DNA of 64,000 nucleotides from Bacteroidia bacterium (GTDB lineage Bacteria > Bacteroidota > Bacteroidia > Flavobacteriales > Flavobacteriaceae): the NCBI GenBank assembly GCA_030425285.1, contig JAUIAY010000007.1:62001-126000 (forward strand). Reading direction: 5' to 3'. How positions within the stretch are numbered: the stretch's first letter is position 1; each line of letters opens with the position of its first letter. A program made the position numbers and the translations under genes. The notes below the pieces were generated by a model. That model did not search any database. It saw only the letters and a list, made by a program, of their open reading frames with translations, and was not told the DNA's origin. Positions 1 to 9,751 of this stretch are shown in pieces.

Positions 1-320
1 ATAAAGGAATTTATGATAATTCAAGCGCGCTTGGGGGTCAACTTATAAAATGGAACGATATAGTCAGTTATGACCTATCTCATGTCAATCGATCAAGTTT
101 TTTACAAATTTTCGTAAAAAACCCCAAGGAATATATAGACAACGCAAATTGGTTTAAACGACTTTGGATGCTATTGAATAAAAAGTTTTATGGTACTCCA
201 TTATGCGTTTCTCCAAATTTCATTAAAGGTGATTTGATTGATTTAGCAAAGGCTATTCGTAATCAATCAAATAAATACAGTGCCCAACAAAGAACTGCGA
301 TAAAAAACAAATCTTTTTAA
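1..320 (+). CDS. STM3941-like protein, C-terminal part (5' end outside window)
   Basis: An open frame beginning with the base at position 3 runs without a stop to the TAA at 318-320, giving about 105 C-terminal residues. The visible protein is soluble, contains LIKWNDIVSYD, VKNPKEYID and NKKFYGTPLCVSP, and ends in a basic tail. This layout resembles the C-terminal half of the STM3941 family (small proteins with N-terminal membrane segments and a PH-like domain), but the membrane part is not in the window. Function unknown. No terminator hairpin is obvious after the stop; the next 55 bases lead into the tandem repeat. The family assignment is from pattern memory and is moderate; that it is a real gene end is fairly sure from codon use. 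Confidence 0.6.
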   Translation, partial: KGIYDNSSALGGQLIKWNDIVSYDLSHVNRSSFLQIFVKNPKEYIDNANWFKRLWMLLNKKFYGTPLCVSPNFIKGDLIDLAKAIRNQSNKYSAQQRTAIKNKSF

Positions 321-406
321 GCTAATCTAGAAACGTGGTTAAGCATCACATTTATAGTCATATAGCTAACCCTGTTCAAGAATAAATGACCATTCCAGTT
401 GCGTTA

Positions 407-969
407 TTGGTCGTTCTAGAGTTTTGATTAACCATTCTAGACTTTTGATTGACCATTCCAGAGTTTTGATTGACCGTTCCAGACTTTTGATTGACCATTC
501 TAGACTTTTGATTAAGCATTCTAGACTTTTGATTGACCATTCTAGAGTTTTGATTGACCATTCCAGACTTTTGATTGACCGTTCCAGACTTTTGATTGAC
601 CGTTCCAGACTTTTGATTAGTCATTCCAGACTTTTGATTAGTCATTCCAGACTTTTGATTGGTCGTTCCAGACTTTTGATTGACCGTTCCAGACTTTTGA
701 TTGACCGTTCTAGACTTTTGATTAGTCATTCCAGACTTTTGATTGAGTAGTACAAAGTTTTGATTGACTACCGCAAAGTTGTGATTGACCACCGCAAAGT
801 TGTGATTGACCACCGCAAAGTTGTGATTGACCACCGCAAAGTTGTGATTGACTACCGCAAAGTTTTGATTGACTACCGCAAAGTTGTGATTGACTACCAC
901 AAAGTTGTGATTGATCATGTTCTAGTTGTGATTGACTATGTTCCAGTTGTGATTGAGCATGTTCCAAAA
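407..969. repeat. 21-bp tandem repeat array, about 26 copies
   Basis: From 422 the octamer TTTTGATT or TTGTGATT recurs exactly every 21 bases, 26 times, with a partial unit before it. The remaining 13 bases of each unit vary in blocks: copies 1-15 end in variants of GACCATTCCAGAC, copies 16-23 in variants of GACTACCGCAAAG, and copies 24-26 in variants of GACTATGTTCCAG. Copies have diverged by substitution only; no unit has gained or lost a base, so phase is kept across about 560 bp. Because 21 is a multiple of three and the unit has few stop triplets, several frames are open on both strands, but they are low-complexity artefacts. There is no other gene here. It looks like an intergenic minisatellite next to a REP-like palindrome. 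Confidence 0.93.
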
Positions 970-979
970 GTTGTTAAAA

Positions 980-1075
980 CGTCATTGCGACCACAAGGCA
1001 CGAAGTGGGAAGCAATCTCTAACTCGATAAGCCGAACAAACAGATTACTTCAGTCGTACCGCCCTCGCAATGACG
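980..1075. repeat. REP-like imperfect palindrome
   Basis: The stretch begins CGTCATTGCGA (980-990) and ends with the exact complement TCGCAATGACG (1065-1075). Inside, GGCACGA...AAGCAATCT on the left pairs imperfectly with AGATTACTT...TCGTACC on the right, making a long interrupted hairpin around a loop near 1020-1040. Elements with GTCATTGCGAGG...ACGAAG...AAGCAATCTC termini are scattered between genes in many Bacteroidota genomes; assigning this copy to that type is from recall. It sits directly between the tandem array and the 3' end of the thioredoxin gene, and a further GTCATTCCG motif (1083-1091) runs into that gene's last codons. It may act as a 3' mRNA stabiliser, a terminator or a mobile REP unit. 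Confidence 0.8.
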
Positions 1076-1083
1076 CTCCCATG

Positions 1084-2316
1084 TCATTCCGCCAATAACT
1101 CCCCAACAAAAGCTTCAAACTCCGTGGTAAACTGGGTGTATTTTTCACCGGTAGCTGGACCATTAAAGCCTGTATGGATTTTTCTAACCTGTCCCCTTTT
1201 ATCAATAAAAATAGTTGTCGGATAACTCAATACTTGGTTGAGCATGGGCAGTTTCTCTTGCGCCTTCACTTTGTTTGAGGTTCCCGCTTGCGCCAATACA
1301 ATAGGATAAGTAATCCCAATACGTTCCTGGAGTCTTTGAATATTCTTAAAGGCTTGCTCTTCGGTTTTAACATATTCAAACGCCAAGGCCACTATTTCCA
1401 GTCCTTCGTCACGGTGCTGCTTATAATACTTGGAAAAATATTTACTTTCATCCAAACAGTTTGGGCACCAGGTTCCCATAATCTGTACCAACACCACCTT
1501 GTCTTTAAAGCGCTCATCTTCCAATGAAATCAGGTTTCCATCAGCATCGGGAAAACTAAAAGCGACTTTATCATAACCTTCTTTTAGATAGGTCAGGCTA
1601 TTGGCATCGGGCAATTCGTAATTCGGGTTACGCTTGGCAGTAAAGGGCTCTTGCCAATGGTTACCCGAATAAAAGGTTCCTGTCATGGTGGAATCGGTTA
1701 CCGAAGCCGTAAACATAAAGGCATGGGCACCATCAAAAGTGGATAGTTTCAATTCGTTTCCAGAAACCACACCCTCCAAAAACCGGTAGTCGCCTGTGGT
1801 GGTCTCAAAAGTTCCTGTAACCTTGTTACCCGTTTGTTTAAAAATGCCTTTGGCTATATATTTATCTTCTTCAGAATCGGGGCTAAACACCGCTTCCCAG
1901 TTTCCAGACACATCACTTATAGCTGGCTCGTTCGTTTCAAAACGCACACTTGATTGAGTTGCTTCAAAAGGGACATAACGTTTAAGGGCTTCTTTTACAT
2001 AATTTCCAGCCAATGAACCATCTTCATTGATTTTAGCTACCAAATAGGCTTGAAAAATAGGCGTTTTTATATAAACCGAATCGTTTTCATAAGTTATTTC
2101 ATCGATTTCTATGACTTCTTCGGCATTGTAAACCTTGGCCGTAGTAGCTGAAGTCACTTCCATTAAAAATGGTAGTTCTACGCCATTGTTCAAATCTAAA
2201 GCTACACGATACGTGCCTGTTTCGAGTGTTTGAGACTTTGATTGAGTTTCTGATTTCGTTTCGGTTTTGCAGGATACCAAAACCAGTATAAACAATGAAA
2301 ATATTAAATAACGCAT
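1084..2316 (-). CDS. TlpA-family thioredoxin lipoprotein
   Basis: Predicted periplasm-facing lipoprotein of 410 residues. The N-terminus is a short hydrophobic signal with lipobox LVSC, Cys at about residue 16. Residues about 25-240 form a beta-rich N-terminal region typical of Bacteroidota TlpA-like proteins, and about 245-405 form a TlpA/AhpC-type thioredoxin fold with the redox motif GTWCPNC. The cis-Pro region SYPTTIFIDKRG is present. Expected role is thiol-disulfide exchange in the periplasm, for example in cytochrome c maturation or keeping envelope thiols reduced; the partner cannot be told. It is monocistronic, divergent from pheT, and its 3' end abuts a REP-like palindrome. The start codon follows from the signal peptide. 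Confidence 0.85.
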   Translation of the reverse strand: MRYLIFSLFILVLVSCKTETKSETQSKSQTLETGTYRVALDLNNGVELPFLMEVTSATTAKVYNAEEVIEIDEITYENDSVYIKTPIFQAYLVAKINEDGSLAGNYVKEALKRYVPFEATQSSVRFETNEPAISDVSGNWEAVFSPDSEEDKYIAKGIFKQTGNKVTGTFETTTGDYRFLEGVVSGNELKLSTFDGAHAFMFTASVTDSTMTGTFYSGNHWQEPFTAKRNPNYELPDANSLTYLKEGYDKVAFSFPDADGNLISLEDERFKDKVVLVQIMGTWCPNCLDESKYFSKYYKQHRDEGLEIVALAFEYVKTEEQAFKNIQRLQERIGITYPIVLAQAGTSNKVKAQEKLPMLNQVLSYPTTIFIDKRGQVRKIHTGFNGPATGEKYTQFTTEFEAFVGELLAE

Positions 2317-2485
2317 AATGAATTTTTGATGTTAGTCGAAGAAACAAAAAAAAATTGCAATTTAAAAACAACTAGCACAATAGCGAGCTATAAGCTTTAT
2401 ATAACAATTAAATCATAATGAGCCTTCAAGACAAAGCATATTTTATTCAAACATTAATTAATTCAGCTATAATTCCATAACAATG

Positions 2486-2516
2486 TTTGAATGCTAGGAG
2501 CAATATTTTATCTTTG
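2486..2516 (+). promoter_or_regulatory. pheT promoter (flavobacterial -33/-7)
   Basis: TTTG at 2486-2489, a 19-base spacer, then TATCTTTG at 2509-2516. This matches the Bacteroidota housekeeping sigma consensus TTTG-N19-TANNTTTG exactly. Transcription would start near 2522, giving a leader of roughly 19 nt before the pheT ATG at 2541. Confidence 0.75.
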
Positions 2517-2540
2517 CACTCCTAAAATAGCATCTCACAC

Positions 2541-4967
2541 ATGAAGATTTCTCTCAACTGGATTAAACAATTTATAAAAACTGATTGGAATTCAGAGCAA
2601 ATAAGCGAACTTTTAACGGATTTAGGCCTTGAAGTAGAAGGTCTTACACCTTTTCAATCCATTAAAGGTGGCTTAAACGGTATTGTTGTGGGAGAAGTAT
2701 TAACCTGTGAACAACACAGTAATGCAGACCGCTTGAAGGTAACAACTGTTTCCATTGGAGAAAACGATCCACTTCAAATTGTTTGTGGCGCGCCCAATGT
2801 TGCTGCAGGCCAAAAAGTTCTGGTAGCAACCATTGGAACCACTCTTTACACTGCTGAAGGCGAAGCTTGGACCATAAAAAAAGGAAAGATTCGTGGTGAG
2901 GAAAGCCATGGGATGATTTGTGCCGAGGACGAATTGGGATTAGGTGCTTCCCATGATGGTATTATGGTGCTTGATGCAGAAACCGAAGTAGGAACGTTAG
3001 CTTCCGAATTATTTGAAGTAGAAGATGATACCGTTTTTGAAATTGGCTTGACACCTAATCGTGCTGATGCTATGAGCCATTATGGCGTGGCTCGTGATTT
3101 AAAGGCTGGATTGCTTCAAAAGGAAATCAACTTGGAATTGATAACGCCATCAGTTAGTGCATTTCATGTAGAAAGGCGTGCCTTAAAGATTGATGTAGAG
3201 GTCAAAAATAAAAATCTGGCTCCACGTTATTGCGGTGTGACTATTTCTGGTCTTAAAGTTGAAGAATCTCCTGCATGGATACAAAATAGATTAAAAGCCA
3301 TTGGTTTGGCACCAATCAACAATATTGTTGATATCACCAACTATGTTTTGCATGAATTGGGTCAGCCGTTACATGCTTTTGATGCAGCTAAAGTAACTGG
3401 CAATAAAGTTGAAGTTAAAACCCTAAAATCTGGCGCAAAATTCACCACATTAGATGGTATTGAGCGTGAATTGCATGAAGACGACTTAATGATCTGTAAT
3501 GCTGAAAAACCGATGTGTATTGCCGGTGTTTTTGGCGGATTGGAATCAGGTGTCACCGAAGAAACTACCAGTATTTTCCTGGAGAGTGCTTATTTTGATC
3601 CCGTAAGTATTCGAAAGACAGCCAAACGTCACGGATTAAATACTGATGCATCTTTCCGATTTGAACGCGGTATAGACCCGAATATTACGGAATATGCTTT
3701 AAAGCGTGCTGCACTTCTAATTGAAGAAATAGCTGGTGGTGAAATAACCAGTGATATTATTGATATTTATCCAAAAAAGATTGAGGATTTTCAGGTTAGA
3801 TTAAGTTTTGAGAACGCCAAAAAATTAATCGGTCAGGAAATTCCTCGTGAAACCATCAAGCAAATATTGATGTCACTGGATATCAAGATAAACAATGTAA
3901 CCGAAACAGGTTTGGGTCTCACAGTTCCTGCATTTAGAAATGACGTGCAACGTGAAGCCGACATTATTGAAGAGATTTTGCGTGTTTATGGATATAACAA
4001 CATCCAAACTACCCAAAAATTAAACGCTTCGATATCCAACACTTCAAAATTTGAAGATTACAAACTCCAGAATGTTATAGGCAATCAATTGGTTTCCCAA
4101 GGTTTTTTTGAAACGATGACCAATTCGTTGACTTCTCCAAACTACACGAGTTTAAGTAAGGACTTAAACCCAGAACACCATGTTGAAATGCTCAATCCGT
4201 TGAGCAACGATTTAAGTGTTTTAAGACAATCTATGCTTTTTTCTGGCTTGGAAAGTATTCGCCATAACATTAACCGTAAGCGTGAAAACCTGAAGCTGTT
4301 TGAATTTGGAAAAACCTATCACACGTATAAAGACAAGCGTGAAGAACCTAAACATTTGACTCTTTTTGTCACTGGAAACAGACACGCCGAACGTTGGAAT
4401 TCTTCGGTACAGCCAAGTGATTTTTATTTCCTGAAAGGCACCGTTGAATCTGTTTTTGAACGATTGGGCATAAAAAATATCATGGCCTCTCCTGTTTCTT
4501 CAGATGTATTTAGTGAAGGCTTAAAGCTATCCCAAAAGAAAACCTCCCTTGTTGAATTTGGATTGGTAAAAAAATCTATTTTAAAGCATTTTGGCATTTC
4601 CCAAAATGTCATGTTTGCCAATTTTAATTGGGATGCTGTTTTAAATGCCGTCAAGACAAATAGCGTGACGTTTACTGCCATACCAAAATACCCGGAAGTA
4701 CGTCGTGATTTTGCATTATTGCTTGACGAATCGGTAACCTTTGCTGAGATTGACAGAATAGCCATGCAGACTGAAAAACAGCTACTAAAAGATGTCAACC
4801 TTTTTGATGTTTATGAAGGCAAGAATTTACCAAGTGGTAAAAAAAGTTACGCCGTAAGTTTTACGCTTCAAGATGAAAACAAAACGCTAACCGATAAGCA
4901 AATTGACAAAATAATGAACAAGCTTCAGGCTAATTTTGAAAAGCAACTTGGAGCTGAATTAAGATAA
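2541..4967 (+). CDS. pheT: phenylalanine--tRNA ligase beta subunit
   Basis: Beta chain of the alpha2-beta2 phenylalanyl-tRNA synthetase, which charges tRNA-Phe in the cytoplasm. At 808 residues it has full bacterial length. The order is: N-terminal domain beginning MKISLNWIKQFI; a tRNA-binding EMAP/OB domain about 40-155; the B3/B4 editing domain about 215-390 (LGQPLHAFD, GIERELHEDD, GGLESGV); the B5 domain about 405-480; a catalytic-like core about 490-700; and a C-terminal FDX-ACB anticodon-binding domain (PKYPEVRRDFALLLDE, to the end). pheS is not adjacent, which is usual in this group. It has its own strong promoter at 2486-2516 and may be co-transcribed with the PAP2 gene, 4 bases downstream. 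Confidence 0.97.
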   Translation: MKISLNWIKQFIKTDWNSEQISELLTDLGLEVEGLTPFQSIKGGLNGIVVGEVLTCEQHSNADRLKVTTVSIGENDPLQIVCGAPNVAAGQKVLVATIGTTLYTAEGEAWTIKKGKIRGEESHGMICAEDELGLGASHDGIMVLDAETEVGTLASELFEVEDDTVFEIGLTPNRADAMSHYGVARDLKAGLLQKEINLELITPSVSAFHVERRALKIDVEVKNKNLAPRYCGVTISGLKVEESPAWIQNRLKAIGLAPINNIVDITNYVLHELGQPLHAFDAAKVTGNKVEVKTLKSGAKFTTLDGIERELHEDDLMICNAEKPMCIAGVFGGLESGVTEETTSIFLESAYFDPVSIRKTAKRHGLNTDASFRFERGIDPNITEYALKRAALLIEEIAGGEITSDIIDIYPKKIEDFQVRLSFENAKKLIGQEIPRETIKQILMSLDIKINNVTETGLGLTVPAFRNDVQREADIIEEILRVYGYNNIQTTQKLNASISNTSKFEDYKLQNVIGNQLVSQGFFETMTNSLTSPNYTSLSKDLNPEHHVEMLNPLSNDLSVLRQSMLFSGLESIRHNINRKRENLKLFEFGKTYHTYKDKREEPKHLTLFVTGNRHAERWNSSVQPSDFYFLKGTVESVFERLGIKNIMASPVSSDVFSEGLKLSQKKTSLVEFGLVKKSILKHFGISQNVMFANFNWDAVLNAVKTNSVTFTAIPKYPEVRRDFALLLDESVTFAEIDRIAMQTEKQLLKDVNLFDVYEGKNLPSGKKSYAVSFTLQDENKTLTDKQIDKIMNKLQANFEKQLGAELR

Positions 4968-4971
4968 GTAG

Positions 4972-5811
4972 TTGCGAAATATCTTTTACATTTTGTGCGT
5001 GCTTTTTAGCATCTCACTTTTCGGACAAGAAGGAAAAAGAACTCCCGTTAAGGACACAACGACTGTTTGGAATTTATTAAAATACGATGCCAAAACTACC
5101 GCTCAAGGTGTTGCTCATGCCTATACCAGCCCTTTAAGATGGGATAATGATGATTTTAAAAAGCTAACAACCCTATCCATAAGTGTTTTTGCCCTATCAT
5201 TAGCTGACGAAAGTGCACGTGATTTTTTTAAGGATCAACGTGAGGATTACCCTGAATTTGTAAGGAAGGCAGGTTTTAGGTTTGGTAAACCGCAAACTTT
5301 TTTCTTGTTGAATGCTGGATTATATGGTACAGGGCTTTTTACAAAAAACGAAACACTTCGAAAAACTAGTGTTCTTATCATTTCATCTGCAATAACCGCA
5401 GGAACGATTCAGACATTTGCAAAAACAGCATTTGGAAGAGCAAGGCCATATTCCGAAGAAGGATATGATGTTTTTAACCCTTTTTCAAATGAAGCTGTTT
5501 ACCATTCTTTTCCATCTGGACACACAGTCATGTCTGTAACCATGGCTCATGCCATAGCAAAACAGGTTGATAACACTTGGTTAAAAATAGGCATTTATTC
5601 ATTGGCTGCCATTACTCCCATAAGCAGGCTAATTGATGACGCGCATTGGTTAACAGATGTTGCTGTTGGTACAGTTTTAAGTATTGTGGTGGTTGATTGC
5701 ATTGATAAATTCTTGTATCAAGAAAGTAAATATACCTATAAAAAGCCGCCCAAAATAAGTTGGAATTTCACGTTTTCTGGAAATCAAATAGGATTTATCG
5801 GAACGTTTTAA
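4972..5811 (+). CDS. PAP2-family phosphatase
   Basis: 279 residues with a signal or anchor peptide (residues 1-18, ending SLFGQ) and several hydrophobic segments. The three acid-phosphatase motifs are in order: KTAFGRARP, SFPSGHT, and SRLIDDAHWLTDV, which supply the catalytic histidines and phosphate-binding Lys/Arg. The family dephosphorylates lipid phosphates such as phosphatidic acid, undecaprenyl diphosphate or PGP; the substrate is unknown here. The start is a TTG at 4972, four bases after the pheT stop; no in-frame ATG fits ahead of the signal peptide. The close spacing suggests read-through from pheT. A bidirectional hairpin terminator follows the stop. Confidence 0.88.
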   Translation: MRNIFYILCVLFSISLFGQEGKRTPVKDTTTVWNLLKYDAKTTAQGVAHAYTSPLRWDNDDFKKLTTLSISVFALSLADESARDFFKDQREDYPEFVRKAGFRFGKPQTFFLLNAGLYGTGLFTKNETLRKTSVLIISSAITAGTIQTFAKTAFGRARPYSEEGYDVFNPFSNEAVYHSFPSGHTVMSVTMAHAIAKQVDNTWLKIGIYSLAAITPISRLIDDAHWLTDVAVGTVLSIVVVDCIDKFLYQESKYTYKKPPKISWNFTFSGNQIGFIGTF

Positions 5812-5814
5812 AAC

Positions 5815-5844
5815 AAAAAAGCTCCGATTTCTCGAAGCTTTTTT
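5815..5844. terminator. bidirectional terminator between PAP2 gene and csp
   Basis: AAAAAAGCT (5815-5823) pairs with AGCTTTTTT (5836-5844), with an inner CGA/TCG extension and loop TTTC. T-runs on both strands allow it to end both converging genes. Confidence 0.8.
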
Positions 5845-5866
5845 CTCAATAAGTTTAAAATATATA

Positions 5867-6058
5867 TTATAATACTTTAACGTTTACTGCGTTCATTCCT
5901 TTTCTACCTTCTGTTAAATCGAATTCAACAACATCACCTTCACGAATCTCATCGATTAATCCAGAAATGTGAACAAAATGTTCTTTGTTTGTGTCTTCTT
6001 CAACAATAAATCCAAAACCTTTAGAATCATTGAAGAATTTTACTGTTCCTTTACTCAT
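5867..6058 (-). CDS. cold-shock protein, CspA family
   Basis: 63 residues, a single cold-shock OB fold covering the whole protein. RNP1 (KGFGFI, about 13-18) and RNP2 (HFVHI, about 27-31) are intact, so it should bind single-stranded RNA or DNA and act as an RNA chaperone. It is slightly shorter than E. coli CspA (70), as usual for Bacteroidota. Monocistronic, with an A/T-rich leader of about 25 nt behind a TATATTTG element. Whether it is cold-induced or constitutive cannot be read from the sequence. Confidence 0.95.
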   Translation of the reverse strand: MSKGTVKFFNDSKGFGFIVEEDTNKEHFVHISGLIDEIREGDVVEFDLTEGRKGMNAVNVKVL

Positions 6059-6087
6059 TGTAATAATTTAAAAAATTTAATAAAGTA

Positions 6088-6095
6088 CAAATATA
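6088..6095 (-). promoter_or_regulatory. csp -7 element
   Basis: On the minus strand TATATTTG matches the TANNTTTG consensus, about 30 bases before the csp start. No good -33 TTG is seen at the right distance, so the call rests on the -7 alone. Confidence 0.45.
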
Positions 6096-6233
6096 GACTA
6101 ATAAAATTATCTATACGTTTTTTTAAGGTTAATTTTCAAATAGCGCATTTTCAGCAAGTTATGGTTCAAATCAAATTTATACATTTTAAGTAGAAATTTT
6201 GTACCTTTAAAAGAACACTAAATCTTAAAAATC

Positions 6234-6467
6234 ATGGATTCAGACTATAAAAAAATATATACAGGAAGTTTTATCGTAGCCCAGCTAATTGTCGACAAGC
6301 TTCAAGCTTTAGGCATAACCGCTATTGTTAAGGACGAAACGGAATCTGCCCGATTGGCAGGGTTTGGTTCATCGGTTCCAGGTTATCAGGATATTTATGT
6401 CAATACTGACGAATTGGAAAATGCACTACCCGTTGTAGAAAGCGTTAAGTCTGAATTGGAAGCTTAA
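6234..6467 (+). CDS. DUF2007 domain protein
   Basis: 77 residues, one domain spanning almost the whole length: KIYTGSFIVAQLIVDKLQALGI followed by GSSVPGYQDIYVNTDELENA. This is the DUF2007 pattern (ferredoxin-like alpha/beta fold, sometimes labelled putative signal-transducing protein). No signal peptide or membrane segment, so cytoplasmic. Biochemical role unknown. Its stop codon abuts the stop of the converging ABC-F gene with no base between them and no visible terminator, so the two transcripts must overlap at their 3' ends. Confidence 0.85.
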   Translation: MDSDYKKIYTGSFIVAQLIVDKLQALGITAIVKDETESARLAGFGSSVPGYQDIYVNTDELENALPVVESVKSELEA

Positions 6468-8168
<1,701 letters not shown>

Positions 8169-8206
8169 TTAACAACGTATTAACAAGAGTTGTTGCCTAC
8201 AACATT

Positions 8207-8214
8207 TATTTTTG
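8207..8214 (+). promoter_or_regulatory. -7 element of the TlpA-like lipoprotein gene
   Basis: TATTTTTG fits TANNTTTG. A start of transcription near 8220 would leave almost no leader for the ATG at 8227, which favours the ATG at 8242 or 8245. TTG triplets upstream (8190, 8193) are closer than the usual 19 bases. Confidence 0.4.
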
Positions 8215-8241
8215 TTAGCATAATATATGCTATATATAAGT

Positions 8242-9684
8242 ATGATGGGATTTATAAAACGATTAAGCCTTCTAATGTTTTTGGCTTTAAGTTTTGTATC
8301 ATGTAAAGATGACACAACAGAGAGTGATAGTGATTATGCGTATTTGGGAGGGGAAATCATTAACCCCAGAAAGAATTTCGTTATCCTATCTAAATCTGAA
8401 AGGGTATTGGACACGGTAACTCTTGATGCAAACAATCGGTTTTTGTATAAAATTGAAAATTTAGAGGACGGTTTGTACACCTTTAAATTGCCTGCTGCCG
8501 AAGGTTTGGAGTTCCAAATGGTACTTCTTGAACCTCGCGATAGCATTATGTTTCGTTTAAACACCTTGGAATTTGATGAATCATTGGTGTATACTGGATT
8601 AGGTGCTAAAAAGAACAATTATTTAATCAATCTCTTTTTAGATGGTGAAGCTGAAGACAAACTTATCTTGGGCTACAGTCAATTACCTGCCGATGAGTTT
8701 GAACGCCGTTTGGACTCTATCAGAAATCATAAATTCAAGGAATTAAAAAAATTCACGGTAAACAATACGGTGTCTCCAAAATTCAATGAGTTAATTGAAG
8801 GGAATATTAATTATGACTACTACTTAAGCAAGGAAGTCTATCCTTTTGTAAACTATTCCCAAAACGAGCGAAAAAACTTCGAGTCCTTACCTAAAGGGTT
8901 TTATGACTACCGAAAGCAAATAGATTATAACTATTGTAGTTTAATGGACTATTTCCCTTACTATTCGTTTTTAAAGCACCATTTTGAAAACATTGCCCTA
9001 TCCGAACATTTCAAACAATCCAGCGATAGCGTTTATAATGTCAAATCATTGAATTACAATATGATTAGACTAAAACTCATTGATAGTTTGGTTGTGAATG
9101 ATTCCATTAGGAACTCTCTACTGACTCAAACAGCCATTGAGTACATTAGTAACAGTCAAGATGTTGATAGTTACGATACGGTTTTGGAATCTTTTATAAG
9201 CAAAAACAAGAATAAAAGGCAACAGGATTATGTGACCAGTATTGTTAATTCCCTTAAAGGTTTGAAAACTGGAAATCCGTTACCTGAAGTAAATATTATT
9301 GATGCCGATGGTAAGGAAAGTTCATTAAAATCCATTATCAATAAACCTACAGTAATCTATTTTTGGTCATCAACTTATCGTTCACACATTGATAGTCATA
9401 AAAAGGCCAAAGAACTAAAAATAAAGTATCCCGAAATACAGTTTTTGGCTATAAATGTCAACAATGACGATTCTAAACTTTGGCATAAAATTATCAAACA
9501 ATATCATTATGATACCAATACAGAGTATCTGTTTGCTAATCCTAAAGAAGCTAGGCATAAGTTGGCCATCTACCCTATTAACAAGGTTATGATCGTAAAT
9601 AAAAAAGGTGAGATAGCCAATGCGCACACAAGCATGTTCAACATACGATTTGAAGAAGAATTATTGGGCTTACTAAATCAGTAG
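8242..9684 (+). CDS. TlpA-like thioredoxin-fold lipoprotein without redox cysteines
   Basis: About 480 residues with a signal peptide and lipobox SFVSC, so an envelope lipoprotein. Residues about 25-125 look like the DUF4369-type beta domain often found ahead of thioredoxin folds in Bacteroidota, the middle is helical, and about 350-480 is the thioredoxin-like domain (GNPLPEVNIIDADGK, TVIYFWSSTYRSH, VMIVNKKGEIAN). Where the family has WCxxC this protein has TYRSH; besides the lipid-anchor Cys only one Cys (in YNYCS) is present. Disulfide chemistry is therefore unlikely and a binding or structural role more probable. An ATG exists at 8227; 8242 or 8245 is preferred from promoter position and signal-peptide shape. 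Followed by a strong terminator. Confidence 0.82.
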   Translation: MMGFIKRLSLLMFLALSFVSCKDDTTESDSDYAYLGGEIINPRKNFVILSKSERVLDTVTLDANNRFLYKIENLEDGLYTFKLPAAEGLEFQMVLLEPRDSIMFRLNTLEFDESLVYTGLGAKKNNYLINLFLDGEAEDKLILGYSQLPADEFERRLDSIRNHKFKELKKFTVNNTVSPKFNELIEGNINYDYYLSKEVYPFVNYSQNERKNFESLPKGFYDYRKQIDYNYCSLMDYFPYYSFLKHHFENIALSEHFKQSSDSVYNVKSLNYNMIRLKLIDSLVVNDSIRNSLLTQTAIEYISNSQDVDSYDTVLESFISKNKNKRQQDYVTSIVNSLKGLKTGNPLPEVNIIDADGKESSLKSIINKPTVIYFWSSTYRSHIDSHKKAKELKIKYPEIQFLAINVNNDDSKLWHKIIKQYHYDTNTEYLFANPKEARHKLAIYPINKVMIVNKKGEIANAHTSMFNIRFEEELLGLLNQ

Positions 9685-9704
9685 CCACAGAATCTATGAA
9701 AAAG

Positions 9705-9732
9705 AAAAGCCTCAACAATAGTTGAGGCTTTT
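9705..9732. terminator. bidirectional terminator
   Basis: AAAAGCCTCAAC, loop AATA, GTTGAGGCTTTT: a perfect 12-bp stem with T-runs on both strands, between the converging lipoprotein and transaldolase genes. Confidence 0.92.
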
Positions 9733-9751
9733 TTATGATTAATGAAGTCTA

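Noticed and set aside
376-967. Long open frames on both strands through the tandem repeat (products of 81-180 residues made of seven-residue repeats)
   Set aside because: They exist only because a 21-base unit keeps the frame; several frames on both strands are open at once, the codon content is that of the repeat, and no gene-like start or signal is present.
407-969. CRISPR array
   Set aside because: Repeats are directly adjacent without unique spacers and the unit is only 21 bases; no cas genes are nearby.
5969-6193. Open frame on the plus strand opposite the cold-shock gene
   Set aside because: It is the antisense shadow of csp and its upstream region, with Phe/Lys-rich content and no homology pattern.
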